Of a DNA stretch of 64,000 bases, positions 8,447-18,380 are shown piece by piece. The position numbers and the translations under genes were made by a program. The stretch covers positions 62,001 through 126,000 of the forward strand of contig NZ_JAESDI010000009.1 in assembly GCF_019249215.1 (NCBI RefSeq), read 5' to 3'. The notes beneath the pieces were generated by a model. It ran no database searches and was not told the origin of the DNA. It saw only the letters and a list, made by a program, of their open reading frames with translations. The DNA comes from Alteromonas lipotrueae (lineage in GTDB: Bacteria; Pseudomonadota; Gammaproteobacteria; Enterobacterales; Alteromonadaceae). Positions within the stretch are counted from its first letter, which is position 1. The number at the start of each line of letters is the position of its first letter.

Positions 8447-10459
8447 TTAAAGCTGAAAACGCTCTACCGCTTTTCTAAGGCTGTCAGTTTGCGCATCTAG
8501 CATCATGGTCGACTCGTTGGCTTGGCGGGTACTTTCGGCACTAGAATCAGCCAATGCAACAATGGTATTTAAGCTTGAGGCTACATCTGCCAGTAATACA
8601 TCTTGCTGCTGGGTATCTGTAACAATATGCTCATTAATTTGACTTAAACGAGCAATAATTTCTCGAATACTTTCAACCTGCTGAGAGACTTGTTGGGTAA
8701 TTTCCACCCCTTCTTGGGCTTGTTCCCTGCCCGCATTTATTGCTTTTACCGCTTTCTCAGCATCTTTTTGAAGATTGCCTATCATAGACTCGATTTCTTC
8801 GGTCGAGTTATGTGTACGATTTGCCAAGGTGCGCACTTCATCGGCTACTACGGCGAAGCCTCTGCCTTGCTCTCCTGCCCTAGCGGCTTCAATTGCTGCG
8901 TTAAGTGCTAATAAATTGGTTTGCTCTGCAATGGTTTTTATAACGTCCAAAATGCTGCCAATGCTGCGTGAGTGTCCATCTAAACGATTTATAATATCTG
9001 CGGATGCTTCAGCCTGTCGGGCTTGGCTGTCTACCTGACTGCGGTTTTGGGCAACTAGCACACTAATTTCTTCGCTTTGTGCGGTCACTGTATGCAGCGC
9101 TTCCATAGCATCATTAATTTGACTTAAATTGCTACGACTCGTGTTTTGCACATCTTGTGTATTAGTAGAAATTACCGTAACTTGTTTACGTTGTTCATCC
9201 ACACCTTGTAAGCTTTTTTCACCTAAGGCGACACTTTCTTTAGTAATGGTAATTAAGCGTTTTTCTTGCTCTAAAATATTCCCCACTAACTCTCGCAAGC
9301 TATTGGTCAAACTATTCACTTTGACGGAAAGTGCCGTGAATTCATCGTTTCCTATTTCAGGCAGTGTATGGCTTAAATCTCCTTTACTTAGTTGGGTTAA
9401 CCCTTCATTGATTCTTCCAAGAGGCGTAGAGATACTGCGGGTCGCCAGCACACCTAACGTGATGGCGGCAATCAGGCCAATAACTGCCACAACAAAGTTT
9501 TTAACTAAGTTGGTTTGCACAGATTCTAAAATAGCATTTTGCCCCTGAATAGATTCAGACTGCACACTATCAAATAATGTATTAATGCTGCTTAACGCTA
9601 ATTGCAACGCCGTTAATGCTTCGTCTTTTTTCGCTTGTGCTACAGCTATTTCAGTTAACTTTTGTTGTTGCAGAGCCACCAACCCGTTGGTGCTGTTAAC
9701 GTTTTCAATGAGTAAAGCAAATTGTTCATTAAAGGCAGCTACCGTGCCTCCATCATCAATATCAAGTGCAAGGCGGTTTAAGTAGTCCTTATCTACCGTA
9801 ATATTACTAATTTGATATTTTATATCATCAATAATATTGGCTGTGTCTTGTGCGTCTACGCTGGCGGCAAGTTCGCTAAAAGAATCAGTGGTGGTAAGCA
9901 GCTTATTATCGATATTCGTCCCTGCACCAATTAGTGTATCTAGGCTTGGACTGTCTGACTCTAAGTAAGACAAATCTAGCATTAAGGCGCTTGCTTCATC
10001 TGCTTCGCTCATTACTTCTCTTAATTTGTCGCCTAACGCGCTTTCTATCACCATTCGCTGCGCTAACGCCCTATACATATCATGACTATTTTCTACGTAG
10101 GCTAAACTTGCATCTACTGCCTCTACCGCAATTGGATTGCTCGGCAGAATAATGGTTAGGCTCTTGAGATCAGCAACAAACTCGTTCGATAGAGTTTCAA
10201 ACTCTTGGCGATTTTGGGCCAAAGCGCTGGGGGTATTTTCGTGAAAACCATTGGCCGTAACCACAGATAAAGATAGGATCTCGGTTTTGACTTTAAGCAT
10301 ACTGGTTTGAGCCGGCATTTTACGTTCAACCACGTTTTCTGCTGAACGCCTAATGTCGTTTAAACCGAAATAAGAAAGAATACTTGTGATAAGTAACAAG
10401 CATCCAAAGAGGCCAAAACCTATTTTTATTTTATTTATAACCGTCAATTTCATTGGCAT
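8447..10459 (-). CDS. Methyl-accepting chemotaxis protein
   Basis: Transmembrane chemoreceptor of 670 residues. TM1 is at about 9-29, a long all-helical periplasmic sensor at about 30-315 (its length suggests a helical bimodular or double four-helix domain), and TM2 at about 317-338. HAMP follows ([22 protein letters not shown]), then the cytoplasmic signalling domain with the invariant hairpin tip [20 protein letters not shown]. No CheR-docking pentapeptide is seen at the C-terminus (AVERFQL). The ligand is unknown. It is inserted on the opposite strand between fldA and fur. Confidence 0.95.
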   Translation of the reverse strand: MPMKLTVINKIKIGFGLFGCLLLITSILSYFGLNDIRRSAENVVERKMPAQTSMLKVKTEILSLSVVTANGFHENTPSALAQNRQEFETLSNEFVADLKSLTIILPSNPIAVEAVDASLAYVENSHDMYRALAQRMVIESALGDKLREVMSEADEASALMLDLSYLESDSPSLDTLIGAGTNIDNKLLTTTDSFSELAASVDAQDTANIIDDIKYQISNITVDKDYLNRLALDIDDGGTVAAFNEQFALLIENVNSTNGLVALQQQKLTEIAVAQAKKDEALTALQLALSSINTLFDSVQSESIQGQNAILESVQTNLVKNFVVAVIGLIAAITLGVLATRSISTPLGRINEGLTQLSKGDLSHTLPEIGNDEFTALSVKVNSLTNSLRELVGNILEQEKRLITITKESVALGEKSLQGVDEQRKQVTVISTNTQDVQNTSRSNLSQINDAMEALHTVTAQSEEISVLVAQNRSQVDSQARQAEASADIINRLDGHSRSIGSILDVIKTIAEQTNLLALNAAIEAARAGEQGRGFAVVADEVRTLANRTHNSTEEIESMIGNLQKDAEKAVKAINAGREQAQEGVEITQQVSQQVESIREIIARLSQINEHIVTDTQQQDVLLADVASSLNTIVALADSSAESTRQANESTMMLDAQTDSLRKAVERFQL

Positions 10460-10766
10460 AATTCAAAGTACGCGATGAAGTTCAACGTACTAACCTCGTT
10501 TACCGTCATACACTCAGTTTAACAGAATGTTAATGATATGCACCCCAAGTATATATAATTGCTATTAATTATTAACAATAACTGACACTTACAAACTGGT
10601 CAGTCCTCGAAAAACAAAGCGTTCCACAACAAGTCACAGAAGAAAAATTTGCCCATTCGTTCGAATTTTCATCGTACCGAACAAGAAACAGCGGTTTTTC
10701 TTTTAAATCCTGACGAGTTACCTATAATAGCTCCATTGATAAACATCTCGTTCTCAGTAGGTTGTA
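10460..10766. other. Intergenic region between chemoreceptor and fur
   Basis: About 307 bases between divergent genes. The only clear signal is the fur promoter near its right end. No Fur-box-like inverted repeat of the GATAATGATAATCATTATC type was recognised. Confidence 0.5.
10699..10728 (+). promoter_or_regulatory. Putative sigma-70 promoter of fur
   Basis: A consensus -10 hexamer TATAAT is at 10723-10728. The -35 region is A/T-rich (TCTTTT or CTTTTA, 17-18 bases upstream) and weak. The ATG follows about 38 bases after the -10. Confidence 0.5.
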
Positions 10767-11192
10767 ATGGATCAGAATAAAGAACTTAAAAAAGCAGGTT
10801 TAAAAGTAACCCTGCCACGCCTCAAGATTTTGCAAATTTTGCAAGAACCTGAAAATCAACACATCAGTGCAGAGGACGTGTATAAGATTCTGATCGAGCA
10901 AGAGGAAGAGATTGGCCTTGCTACAGTTTATCGCGTGCTAAACCAGTTCGATGATGCGGGTATATTGAATCGCCATCACTTTGAAGGTGGCAAATCAGTT
11001 TTTGAAATAAGCCACAAAGAACATCACGATCACTTGGTATGCCTAAAATGCGGCAAGGTAATTGAATTTGAAGACGATATTATCGAGCAGCGCCAAGATA
11101 TGATTGCGAAGAAGCATAATATCAAGCTTACTCACCATAGTTTGTATCTTTATGGCGAATGCACAGATGAGAATTGCGAAGGTAAAGACTAG
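10767..11192 (+). CDS. fur: Ferric uptake regulator
   Basis: Iron-responsive repressor of 141 residues. The N-terminal winged helix includes KVTLPRLKILQILQ and the recognition helix region GLATVYRVLNQFDDAGI. The C-terminal metal-binding dimerisation domain has HKEHHDHLVCLKCGKV (the HHDH cluster and the first CxxC) and a second cysteine pair CTDENC. All hallmark metal ligands are present. RBS AGG lies 5 bases before the ATG. The terminator after it is shared with the convergent TonB receptor gene. Confidence 0.97.
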   Translation: MDQNKELKKAGLKVTLPRLKILQILQEPENQHISAEDVYKILIEQEEEIGLATVYRVLNQFDDAGILNRHHFEGGKSVFEISHKEHHDHLVCLKCGKVIEFEDDIIEQRQDMIAKKHNIKLTHHSLYLYGECTDENCEGKD

Positions 11193-11231
11193 TACCGCAG
11201 CTGATACCGTTTAGAACTGCTACGGTACAAA

Positions 11232-11266
11232 GAAGGCCCTACAATGTGAATTGAAGGGCCTTTTTG
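11232..11266. terminator. Terminator between fur and TonB-dependent receptor
   Basis: Stem AGGCCCT/AGGGCCT with a 14-base loop and TTTTTGTTTT after it on the + strand, placed between convergent genes. Confidence 0.8.
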
Positions 11267-11268
11267 TT

Positions 11269-14184
11269 TTAGAAGGAGTAATTTACGTTGAATAAATAAG
11301 AAGGTCCGAATTGACGACGTGACGACACGACACCCGTAGCATCATCAATGGTTTCTTCATCTTCATCTGTTAAGTTCGTGCCTGATATTGATACGCGCAG
11401 CCCTTCTAGTGAGTCAATTCCAGCATCTGCAAAGTCATAACTGATTTGTGCATCAACCAGAGTTACCGCACTACGCGTTGCTTCTGATATCTTATTCGAC
11501 CCTCCCCGCTCGTACGTCAAGAAGCCTGTTCTATCGGTTGTGGCCACTCTAAATTCAACCCCTTCATATTGATAGTACATAGTGATTGAGTATGACTTGT
11601 CTGATTGCCCTGGTACGCGTGACCCATCTTCTAACTCAGCATCAACGTAAGTGTATGATGCCGCTACACCAAAGCCGTCTAGAACATCAGCTACCACATT
11701 CAATGGTACGTTAGCCGTTAGTTCTATACCTTCTACCGTGCCTTCTAACCCATCTTCAAAGAATGAATAGGTACCTAAGTCAGGCGGTGTCACCACATCA
11801 CCTTGGGAATAGAACACACCCGCAGGGCCATAAGTACCATCATTTTCGATAACACGGTCGTGATAACCTGGAACGAAGTAATTTGCTCCGTTATTGGTTT
11901 CGTCGTTTGTGAAATCAATAGTTTGATCACCGTCTCTAGTCCAATTAACTAAGTCTTTATAAAAATAGGCAACAGCAAAATAACCTTCGTCACTAAAATA
12001 GTTTTCGTATGACAAATCAAAGTTATTTGATTCCAGCGGCCGAAGTAGAGGGTTACCGGTAAATTTAGACCATGGTGAGCCATAATTTTCTACGGCTTCG
12101 GCAGAATTAGGAATGGAGATCTGATCAATATTTTGTGTGAACTTCACGAATCCCGACGCTTTCATTTGATCAATTCTTGCCCGGCTTATTGTTTTATTCG
12201 CCGCTAACTTAATAAACTGACTATCGGCAAATTCGAGGCTCAGATTTAAACTGGGTAGCACATGACTATAATCAGTGCCCAAATCGACTTGGCAGCTTTC
12301 ATCAACCACACCGTCATCGTTATCATCACAAACTTTAAAGTTGCTTCCTACTACGCCTATGGTGCCTGTAGAAGACTGTTGGGTATCTACATATTGCACA
12401 CCTACATTTCCCACCAAGAACATGTCATTAAAAGCATATTCAAAATTCGTTTTCACATACAAGGTAATCACTTCTTCGTTGACTTCATAGGTATCACCTA
12501 GGCGATCGGGCTCTAAGAAACCTGCATCATTTTGGGTATATGTACCGTCTTCATAGGGAGCAAAACCATCATAAGCCACCACCTCTCCGAGTCCCATCCA
12601 AGTTAAGTCTGCCAAGCCGTAAACGTAGTCAGACGGAATTGATTCGCTAGATGGGTATGTATCTGAGGTAGCGAAAAAGCCCTTATTTACTTTGTCTTTA
12701 AAGCGATCTGAGTAATTAACACCTGCGGTGACTTTGGTGAAAATATCACCTGATAGGTTGCCAACCACTTCAAATTTTACAGTGGTGAGCTCTTCAGTAA
12801 AATCAGCATAATTTAGGAAACCGTCTTGTGCGTCTAAGTAGGAAAGCGGGTTTCCATTCACTTGTAACGCGTCGGTTTCAAACTGATCAGATAAACTCGC
12901 CATTCCGCCTCCCCACGCTTGTGGGCCTGCAAGTTGTAACAAGGTAGGGTCGGAAAATGCGTCTAAACCTGATGAATCAGAGAACACGATGCCATCTGGT
13001 GACATTTGAAATTGTCGAGTTACAAATTGAGAGGGGTCCACGGTGCCTGAGCGCCCTAACCCGGCGTACGATTCGCCGCGTAAGTCCCGCTTATCCGATT
13101 TACTGGTGGCCGCATCCAATTCTACCGACCAGTTGTCGGTAACAAAGTATTCTAAATTAAGCCCCAGCGTATTCAGTTCACCGGTTTTCTGCCTAGGATC
13201 AGTTCTAAGGACGGGGTTAGCGTTAATTTGCGTGCCGGTACTATTTGCTCCCGTGCCTACCACGTTAACAGCCGAGAACGGGTCAATGATGCCCCGTCTT
13301 ATGCCCGAGTCTGAATAATCTATATTCAATACATCAAGCACAATATCCAGTTTATCGGTAGGACGGTATTGAAACACGGCTGAGATGGTATCTCGCTTTA
13401 GCTCTGTGCTAATAACGTGGCTACTGATTCCCGTTGGCAAAATTTGTCCGTCATCATTAGTCGCATAGCCCCAAACACCATAGTTACGATGATTGTTTGG
13501 CGACTCGGTTGTGGCCAGTGCTACTGCAACACCAAAGGTATCATCGGCAAATTTTTTGTTAAAGCTAAGCGCCGCACGGTGACCTTTATTACTGTACTCT
13601 GGGTTATCTGAATCGCGCTCCCCCAGCTCGTAACTTGTGTTGATTGTGATAGTGTCGCTTGCTTGCAAGGGACGAACGGTTTGCAAATCAACCGTGCCAC
13701 CAATCCCTTGTACCATTAAGTCGGCTTCGGTGGTTTTATAAATGGTGGCGCCTGTCATGATTTCAGAAGGGTATAAATCGTATTCAACCCCTCGGTTGTC
13801 ACCAATTCCAATAAGCTCCCTGCCGTTCAATGACGTGCCAGTAAAATCTTCCTTAAAACCTCGAATAGAAATTCCCGAAGTACGTCCACCGCTACGCTCC
13901 CCTGCTAGTCCTGGGAGTCTAGCCAGTGATTCTGCAATTGATGAGTCTGGTAGCTTGCCTATATCTTCTGCTGATATTGATTCAACAATAGAAGATGCAT
14001 TCATTTTTTCGGCTTGAGAGCGGGCTAATGCGCCACGAATGCCTGAAACTGAAATGACCTCAATATCGTTATTTACGGCATTGTCTGCATCTTGTGCTAA
14101 CGTAATTGAGGGCGAAAGTATCGAGGAAATCGATGATGCAATTAACCCCAGTTTGAATATTCCATTCTTCATGTATTTCTCCAA
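11269..14184 (-). CDS. TonB-dependent outer-membrane receptor, Xanthomonas/Caulobacter type
   Basis: Outer-membrane active transporter of 971 residues with a signal peptide (about 1-30, ending in ITLAQ). The plug starts near EVISVSGIRGALARS, with KLPDSSIAESLARLPGL (about 77-93) and GGRTSGISIRGF. A large beta-barrel follows and ends in a terminal phenylalanine (LFNVNYSF). This subtype usually imports oligosaccharides. It lies 75 bp downstream of a periplasmic trehalase on the same strand, so trehalose or a related disaccharide is the likely cargo (inference). A stem-loop lies in the gap before it. RBS GGAG is 7 bases upstream of the ATG. Confidence 0.93.
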   Translation of the reverse strand: MEKYMKNGIFKLGLIASSISSILSPSITLAQDADNAVNNDIEVISVSGIRGALARSQAEKMNASSIVESISAEDIGKLPDSSIAESLARLPGLAGERSGGRTSGISIRGFKEDFTGTSLNGRELIGIGDNRGVEYDLYPSEIMTGATIYKTTEADLMVQGIGGTVDLQTVRPLQASDTITINTSYELGERDSDNPEYSNKGHRAALSFNKKFADDTFGVAVALATTESPNNHRNYGVWGYATNDDGQILPTGISSHVISTELKRDTISAVFQYRPTDKLDIVLDVLNIDYSDSGIRRGIIDPFSAVNVVGTGANSTGTQINANPVLRTDPRQKTGELNTLGLNLEYFVTDNWSVELDAATSKSDKRDLRGESYAGLGRSGTVDPSQFVTRQFQMSPDGIVFSDSSGLDAFSDPTLLQLAGPQAWGGGMASLSDQFETDALQVNGNPLSYLDAQDGFLNYADFTEELTTVKFEVVGNLSGDIFTKVTAGVNYSDRFKDKVNKGFFATSDTYPSSESIPSDYVYGLADLTWMGLGEVVAYDGFAPYEDGTYTQNDAGFLEPDRLGDTYEVNEEVITLYVKTNFEYAFNDMFLVGNVGVQYVDTQQSSTGTIGVVGSNFKVCDDNDDGVVDESCQVDLGTDYSHVLPSLNLSLEFADSQFIKLAANKTISRARIDQMKASGFVKFTQNIDQISIPNSAEAVENYGSPWSKFTGNPLLRPLESNNFDLSYENYFSDEGYFAVAYFYKDLVNWTRDGDQTIDFTNDETNNGANYFVPGYHDRVIENDGTYGPAGVFYSQGDVVTPPDLGTYSFFEDGLEGTVEGIELTANVPLNVVADVLDGFGVAASYTYVDAELEDGSRVPGQSDKSYSITMYYQYEGVEFRVATTDRTGFLTYERGGSNKISEATRSAVTLVDAQISYDFADAGIDSLEGLRVSISGTNLTDEDEETIDDATGVVSSRRQFGPSYLFNVNYSF

Positions 14185-14204
14185 GTTTTAGCTGTGTGCT
14201 TGGC

Positions 14205-14240
14205 GGCAGGTACGCTTGCTAATTCCCGTTCCGTACCGCC
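14205..14240 (-). repeat. Intercistronic stem-loop between trehalase and TonB receptor genes
   Basis: On the minus strand GGCGGTACG pairs with CGTACC(T)GCC, a 9-bp stem with one bulged base and a 17-base loop. There is no T-run, so it is not a normal terminator. It may stabilise or separate parts of the mRNA; role inferred. Confidence 0.5.
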
Positions 14241-14259
14241 TGTTAAAACCGTGTGCTTA

Positions 14260-15897
14260 CTACTGATCAGTGTTTAAAATTTCATAAAAAGCTAAATCGA
14301 CGCCATTGGTCCAACCAAAGCCATCTTGTGTGGGGTATTCCCCTCCCCCGGCTTTCATTGACGTATCAACAACGTTGTACTTCTCCATCATTTTGCCTTC
14401 TTGCGCATACACCTTTTCATTGAGTGCCAACCAGCGTTGCATAACCTCGTTAGCGAAAGCGCCTTCCTCGTAATTTAAAAGGCCTTTTACACCAATATAT
14501 TGAAGTGGTGCCCACCCATTTGGGTAATCCCATTGTTCACCAGTATTCGATAATGTAGTGACAAAACCACCCGCCTTAAGAAAATGGTTATGGAGGTACT
14601 TAACAACTTGCTTTGCTGCAAGCGGCTTAGCTGCACCCACGTATAGCGGGTAAGCCATTGCCATAGAGGGGCGTTTAGTATGGGCTTTACGTTTGAAATC
14701 GTAGTCTTGATAAGTGCCGGTTTCTTCATCGAAATGGTACTTGTGGATTAGCGCTTTTCGTTCTTCTGACCGGTCTGTAAAGTACTTGGCTTTGCTTTCG
14801 TTGTTCTCTTGCTTGTGCAGCAAAGCGATGGTGGATTCCAACTGGTACAGTAAGCTATTCAAATCAACAGGAATAATGTCCATCGCATGCGTGGTTGTTT
14901 TATTCTTTCCATCACTAAACCAACGGCTACTAAAATCCCAACCCGACTCGCACACCGCCCTTAGGTTTCTAAAGAAACTGTCTTTTTCTGAGGACGTTTT
15001 ATTTTGAGCCCAGCGACTTTCTTTGCCGTACGCTTCAGCACGGGGCTTTGCGATAGCACCATAATACCGATTTAAAAAGTCTCCGTTTTCTAAGGTAACT
15101 AAGTGCTCTCCTTCCTTGGCACTTGTGGGAATATCAGTATTTCCGTCCATCCAAAACAGATATTCTTTTTCAAGTTGAGGTAAGTACTGAACAATACTTT
15201 CAAGACCTTCCTTTTGTGCATACGCCATTAAAGTGGCTGCGAATAATGGTGGTTGTGAACGACTTAAGAAATAGCTTCGATTACCATTTGGAACAAAACC
15301 AAACTGGTCAATCTGGTAAGCAAAGTTATCAATCATCCCTTTAGCGAGTGTGGTGTGATCCGATGCCAATAACCCCACAATGGTAAAGTAACTGTCCCAG
15401 TAGAACATTTCCCTGAAGCGCCCTCCTGGCACCACGTAGGGGTTAGGCAGTTCTATCAAGCTAGAAAACTCAGACGTTTTAACCGGTTGCCTCACTAAGT
15501 TCTTCCAGTGGTTTTCAAGGTGGATCTGCAATGACGCTTCGTGAGTGACTTTTGTCTCTTTAGTCGCTTGAGGCAAGGAGAAGTTGTCTAATACGAATGC
15601 CTTCAGATCAAAACCTTTTGTGTCTTTCAACGATCCATACTTTTGTAAAATATCACGTGGCTCTTGCTTCGGAACGGCGTCGACAAAGGTTTTGTAGTCA
15701 CCCAGAATTTTTGCGGTTTGTACTGCTTCAAAAAGCCCAGGGAACGCGTCTTCTGCTTGATAGACTTTTGATGAATAGCCCGCTGTATTTTCTTGTTGTG
15801 CCGATTGCACAGAAACGAATGGGCTAGACAACATGACTACTAATGCAACCTTGCTAAGTTGCTTATTTAATTTAACTGCTCTATTGCTTTCACGCAT
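14260..15897 (-). CDS. treA: Periplasmic alpha,alpha-trehalase (GH37)
   Basis: Hydrolyses trehalose to two glucose. It has 545 residues with a signal peptide (about 8-33, cleavage near VQSAQ), so it is periplasmic. Both GH37 signatures are present: PGGRFREMFYWDSYF at 157-171 and QWDYPNGWAP further on. The expected acid is Asp321 (SGWDFSSRW) and the base Glu520 (GGGEY, followed by GFGWTNGV). RBS AGAGG precedes the ATG. The minus-strand order is gntP-type permease, trehalase, TonB receptor. A perfect 16-bp palindrome about 100 bp upstream is a likely operator for the LacI-family repressor at 18381. Confidence 0.93.
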   Translation of the reverse strand: MRESNRAVKLNKQLSKVALVVMLSSPFVSVQSAQQENTAGYSSKVYQAEDAFPGLFEAVQTAKILGDYKTFVDAVPKQEPRDILQKYGSLKDTKGFDLKAFVLDNFSLPQATKETKVTHEASLQIHLENHWKNLVRQPVKTSEFSSLIELPNPYVVPGGRFREMFYWDSYFTIVGLLASDHTTLAKGMIDNFAYQIDQFGFVPNGNRSYFLSRSQPPLFAATLMAYAQKEGLESIVQYLPQLEKEYLFWMDGNTDIPTSAKEGEHLVTLENGDFLNRYYGAIAKPRAEAYGKESRWAQNKTSSEKDSFFRNLRAVCESGWDFSSRWFSDGKNKTTTHAMDIIPVDLNSLLYQLESTIALLHKQENNESKAKYFTDRSEERKALIHKYHFDEETGTYQDYDFKRKAHTKRPSMAMAYPLYVGAAKPLAAKQVVKYLHNHFLKAGGFVTTLSNTGEQWDYPNGWAPLQYIGVKGLLNYEEGAFANEVMQRWLALNEKVYAQEGKMMEKYNVVDTSMKAGGGEYPTQDGFGWTNGVDLAFYEILNTDQ

Positions 15898-15994
15898 GTC
15901 TTTACCTCTATTTGAAATTTTATCGTCAGCCGTTTACTTTGGTTTTAACGCCCTGATGGTTTGTATAAATGTAATTTTTTACGCTTAATTATTC

Positions 15995-16010
15995 TGGAAA
16001 CCGGTTTCCA
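15995..16010. promoter_or_regulatory. LacI-type operator upstream of trehalase
   Basis: TGGAAACCGGTTTCCA is a perfect 16-bp palindrome with the central CG typical of LacI-family operators. It lies between the permease stop and the trehalase start. The same core recurs in the gluconokinase promoter. Confidence 0.8.
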
Positions 16011-16089
16011 TACTAAATACAAAAATAGGCCATAAGATCCAACGCGTTAAAACACCGTTTGGGTATGTGTACCTACAGATGAATAAGTG

Positions 16090-17430
16090 TTAGATGAACA
16101 TGGCTAAGAGTAGGGTTAACGTTAGCCCAACAAAGCCAATAATAGTGGCCATGCACGTCCAGGATATTAAGGTGGTTTTTACTGAAATATCGAAATAGCG
16201 GTTAATTATCCAAAATCCCGTATCGTTTACATGCGACATTGCTGTAGCTCCGGCAGCAATAGATATAGTCATTAGCGCTAATAAAGATGGTGATAACGAC
16301 AATGCATTTACCACGGGTGCCATCAAACCTGCAGCCGTTAGCATTGCAACGGTAGCTGAGCCTTGAATAATCCTGACGGAAATGGCAATAAGAAACCCAG
16401 CCATAAGCGGTGGAAGAGGTGAAAGTGCCACTACATCGGCAAAGGCTTGACCTGCCCCCGAATCGATTAATACTTGTTTGAACATACCACCTGCACCAGT
16501 AACTAATATCACTAACGCTACTGGCTCTAACCCTTTCGATGCCACATTTCTCACTTGATCTGCGCTTAAGCCTTGGTTTTTTCCCAGCCACTTAAAACAT
16601 GCCAATGTCGCAATGGTTAGGGCGATAAATGGGTGTCCAACAAAAATAAATACTTGTTTTAGTACACCGTCAGCTAACACAAATTTCGCAATTGACCCGA
16701 TGAGGATCACAATGAGAGGAAAGAATAACAATGCCGCTACTAAAGAAAATGAGGGCAATGCTTCAACTGGTCTTGCTTCAATGTTTCTAATATGTTCCGG
16801 CACTGGCACATGGATTTTCTTAGCGATATAGGAAGCGTAAATTGGGCCCGCAATACAAGCACATGGCACACCAACGATAAAACCAAATAAAATCACTAGT
16901 CCAATGTCGGCATTTAATATAGAGGCTACGGCTACAGGCCCTGGCGTTGGTGGAATAAATGCGTGGGTGACCGCAAGTCCTGCTGCTAAGGGAATGCCAT
17001 AATAAATTAATGACTTACCGGTTTTTTGCGCCATCGAATATATCAGCGGCATTAATATAATGAGTCCTACCTCAAAAAATACAGGTATCGCCACTAGGAA
17101 ACCGGTGATAACCAGTGCCCATTGGCTATTCTTTTCACCGAACTTCTGCTTGATCGTTAGCGCCAGTCTATCCACGCCACCCGACTCTTCTAGGAATTGC
17201 CCGAACATTGCCCCTAATCCCACTATGGTAGCAACAAAACCAAGTGTATTTCCCATACCACTTTGCATGGAATTGAGAACTTCTGTAGCGTCCATTCCCG
17301 TGCCTATCCCCACAAAGGCTGCCGCAATAATAATGGCAATAAATGCATGTACTTTTCTAGCAATAACCAAATAGGCCAGCAGTACAATGCTGACGATGGC
17401 GAAAAAAAGAAGTGAAAAGGTATCTGACAT
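16090..17430 (-). CDS. Gluconate:H+ symporter, GntP family
   Basis: Inner-membrane permease of 446 residues with about 12-14 hydrophobic segments throughout. Family runs include GMGNTLGFVATIVGLGAMFGQFLEESGG (about 57-84), AFIPPTPGPVAVASILNADIG (about 162-182) and a C-terminal SHVNDTGFWI, which are GntP-family signatures. It imports gluconate or a close sugar acid. The neighbouring gluconokinase on the opposite strand makes gluconate the likely substrate. It is transcribed towards the trehalase and TonB receptor, but a putative operator in the gap suggests those also have their own promoter. Confidence 0.93.
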   Translation of the reverse strand: MSDTFSLLFFAIVSIVLLAYLVIARKVHAFIAIIIAAAFVGIGTGMDATEVLNSMQSGMGNTLGFVATIVGLGAMFGQFLEESGGVDRLALTIKQKFGEKNSQWALVITGFLVAIPVFFEVGLIILMPLIYSMAQKTGKSLIYYGIPLAAGLAVTHAFIPPTPGPVAVASILNADIGLVILFGFIVGVPCACIAGPIYASYIAKKIHVPVPEHIRNIEARPVEALPSFSLVAALLFFPLIVILIGSIAKFVLADGVLKQVFIFVGHPFIALTIATLACFKWLGKNQGLSADQVRNVASKGLEPVALVILVTGAGGMFKQVLIDSGAGQAFADVVALSPLPPLMAGFLIAISVRIIQGSATVAMLTAAGLMAPVVNALSLSPSLLALMTISIAAGATAMSHVNDTGFWIINRYFDISVKTTLISWTCMATIIGFVGLTLTLLLAMFI

Positions 17431-17608
17431 GTTTCTTCCCTATAAACCTGCACTCAAACCTGCAGTTAGCGGCACGTAAAATTCTGAGGTACACGTTGAA
17501 AATTTTTATTATCTAGTAAACAGAGAACACCCAGGCAACCCGTTGTTATTCTATGCAACACTACGTTAACAAATTATATATTCGCCGTAACAATATTATA
17601 AAGAAACC

Positions 17609-17637
17609 TTGAACGCAACCGGTTTCCGAATTATGCT
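17609..17637 (+). promoter_or_regulatory. Sigma-70 promoter of gluconokinase with operator in the spacer
   Basis: TTGAAC (17609-17614) and TATGCT (17632-17637) are separated by exactly 17 bases. The spacer contains the GGTTTCC operator half, so a repressor bound there would block RNA polymerase. Confidence 0.7.
17613..17628. promoter_or_regulatory. LacI-type operator in the gluconokinase promoter
   Basis: ACGCAACCGGTTTCCG shares the AACCGGTTTCC core with the perfect palindrome upstream of the trehalase; the left half is degenerate. A weaker look-alike (GGCAACCCGTTGTTA, about 17534-17548) nearer the permease gene may be a second site. Confidence 0.7.
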
Positions 17638-17700
17638 TAGTTTAAATTAATTAACGTAGTTTGGGCTCATTGCTTAGCATTGAATCAAAGAGGTAGTTGA

Positions 17701-18282
17701 ATGACTGCAAATACCGTTTTCTTTATTACTGGGGTTTCAGGCACAGGGAAATCTACCATCGGCGAGCGTGTGGCTTCTGAACTGGGACTTGTTTTTGAGG
17801 AAGGTGATAGTTATCACCCTGCTGCTAGCGTAGAAAAAATGTCTGCTGGTATTCCGTTAGAAGATGCCGACAGATGGGACTGGCTAACGCGTTTGAATAA
17901 AATAGCCAAAGATCATTTGGCAAATGATCAAAGCGCTATTATTTCTTGTTCAGCGCTTAAAGCATCCTACCGAGCAATATTATGTGAAGGGCTTAGTAAA
18001 GAACTAACAGGAAGGCAAGCTGAAGAGAAAAAAATTCCATTAGCTAAAAGCGTTCAATCAAATGTAAGGTTCATCTACTTACATGGCTCTACCGATACCA
18101 TTGGCCAAAGGCTTAAACAAAGACAGCATTTTTTTGTGGGCGATGATATGCTCAAAAGTCAGTTTTCTACCCTGGAAGTACCAAATAAAGATGAGGCTTT
18201 CTTTGTGGATGTTTCACAAAGTGTCGATGAGGTAGTGGAAATATGCAAGACGTTTATCAGCTCAGTGATAGATGCTACATAG
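17701..18282 (+). CDS. gntK: Gluconokinase
   Basis: Phosphorylates gluconate to 6-phosphogluconate for the Entner-Doudoroff or pentose phosphate route. It has 193 residues, with the P-loop GVSGTGKST at residues 10-18, EEGDSYHPAASVEKMSAGIPL (about 34-54) and DADRWDWL, all diagnostic of the family. It is somewhat longer than the usual 175 residues because of a Lys/Glu-rich insert around 104-118. The next gene, 98 bp downstream, is a LacI-type regulator, and the permease is divergent. RBS GAGG is 6-7 bases before the ATG. Confidence 0.95.
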   Translation: MTANTVFFITGVSGTGKSTIGERVASELGLVFEEGDSYHPAASVEKMSAGIPLEDADRWDWLTRLNKIAKDHLANDQSAIISCSALKASYRAILCEGLSKELTGRQAEEKKIPLAKSVQSNVRFIYLHGSTDTIGQRLKQRQHFFVGDDMLKSQFSTLEVPNKDEAFFVDVSQSVDEVVEICKTFISSVIDAT

Positions 18283-18380
18283 CCCCCTTAGATTGGACGC
18301 CCTTTTTAAACAAGAGTATAGCGCCACATCACGGTGAAATAAGTAAACTGTGCAACAATAATAAAAAATGAATCTACCCT

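Noticed and set aside
9129-9548. Long antisense frame inside the chemoreceptor gene
   Set aside because: It is a shadow of the coding strand; composition and lack of a ribosome site argue against a gene.
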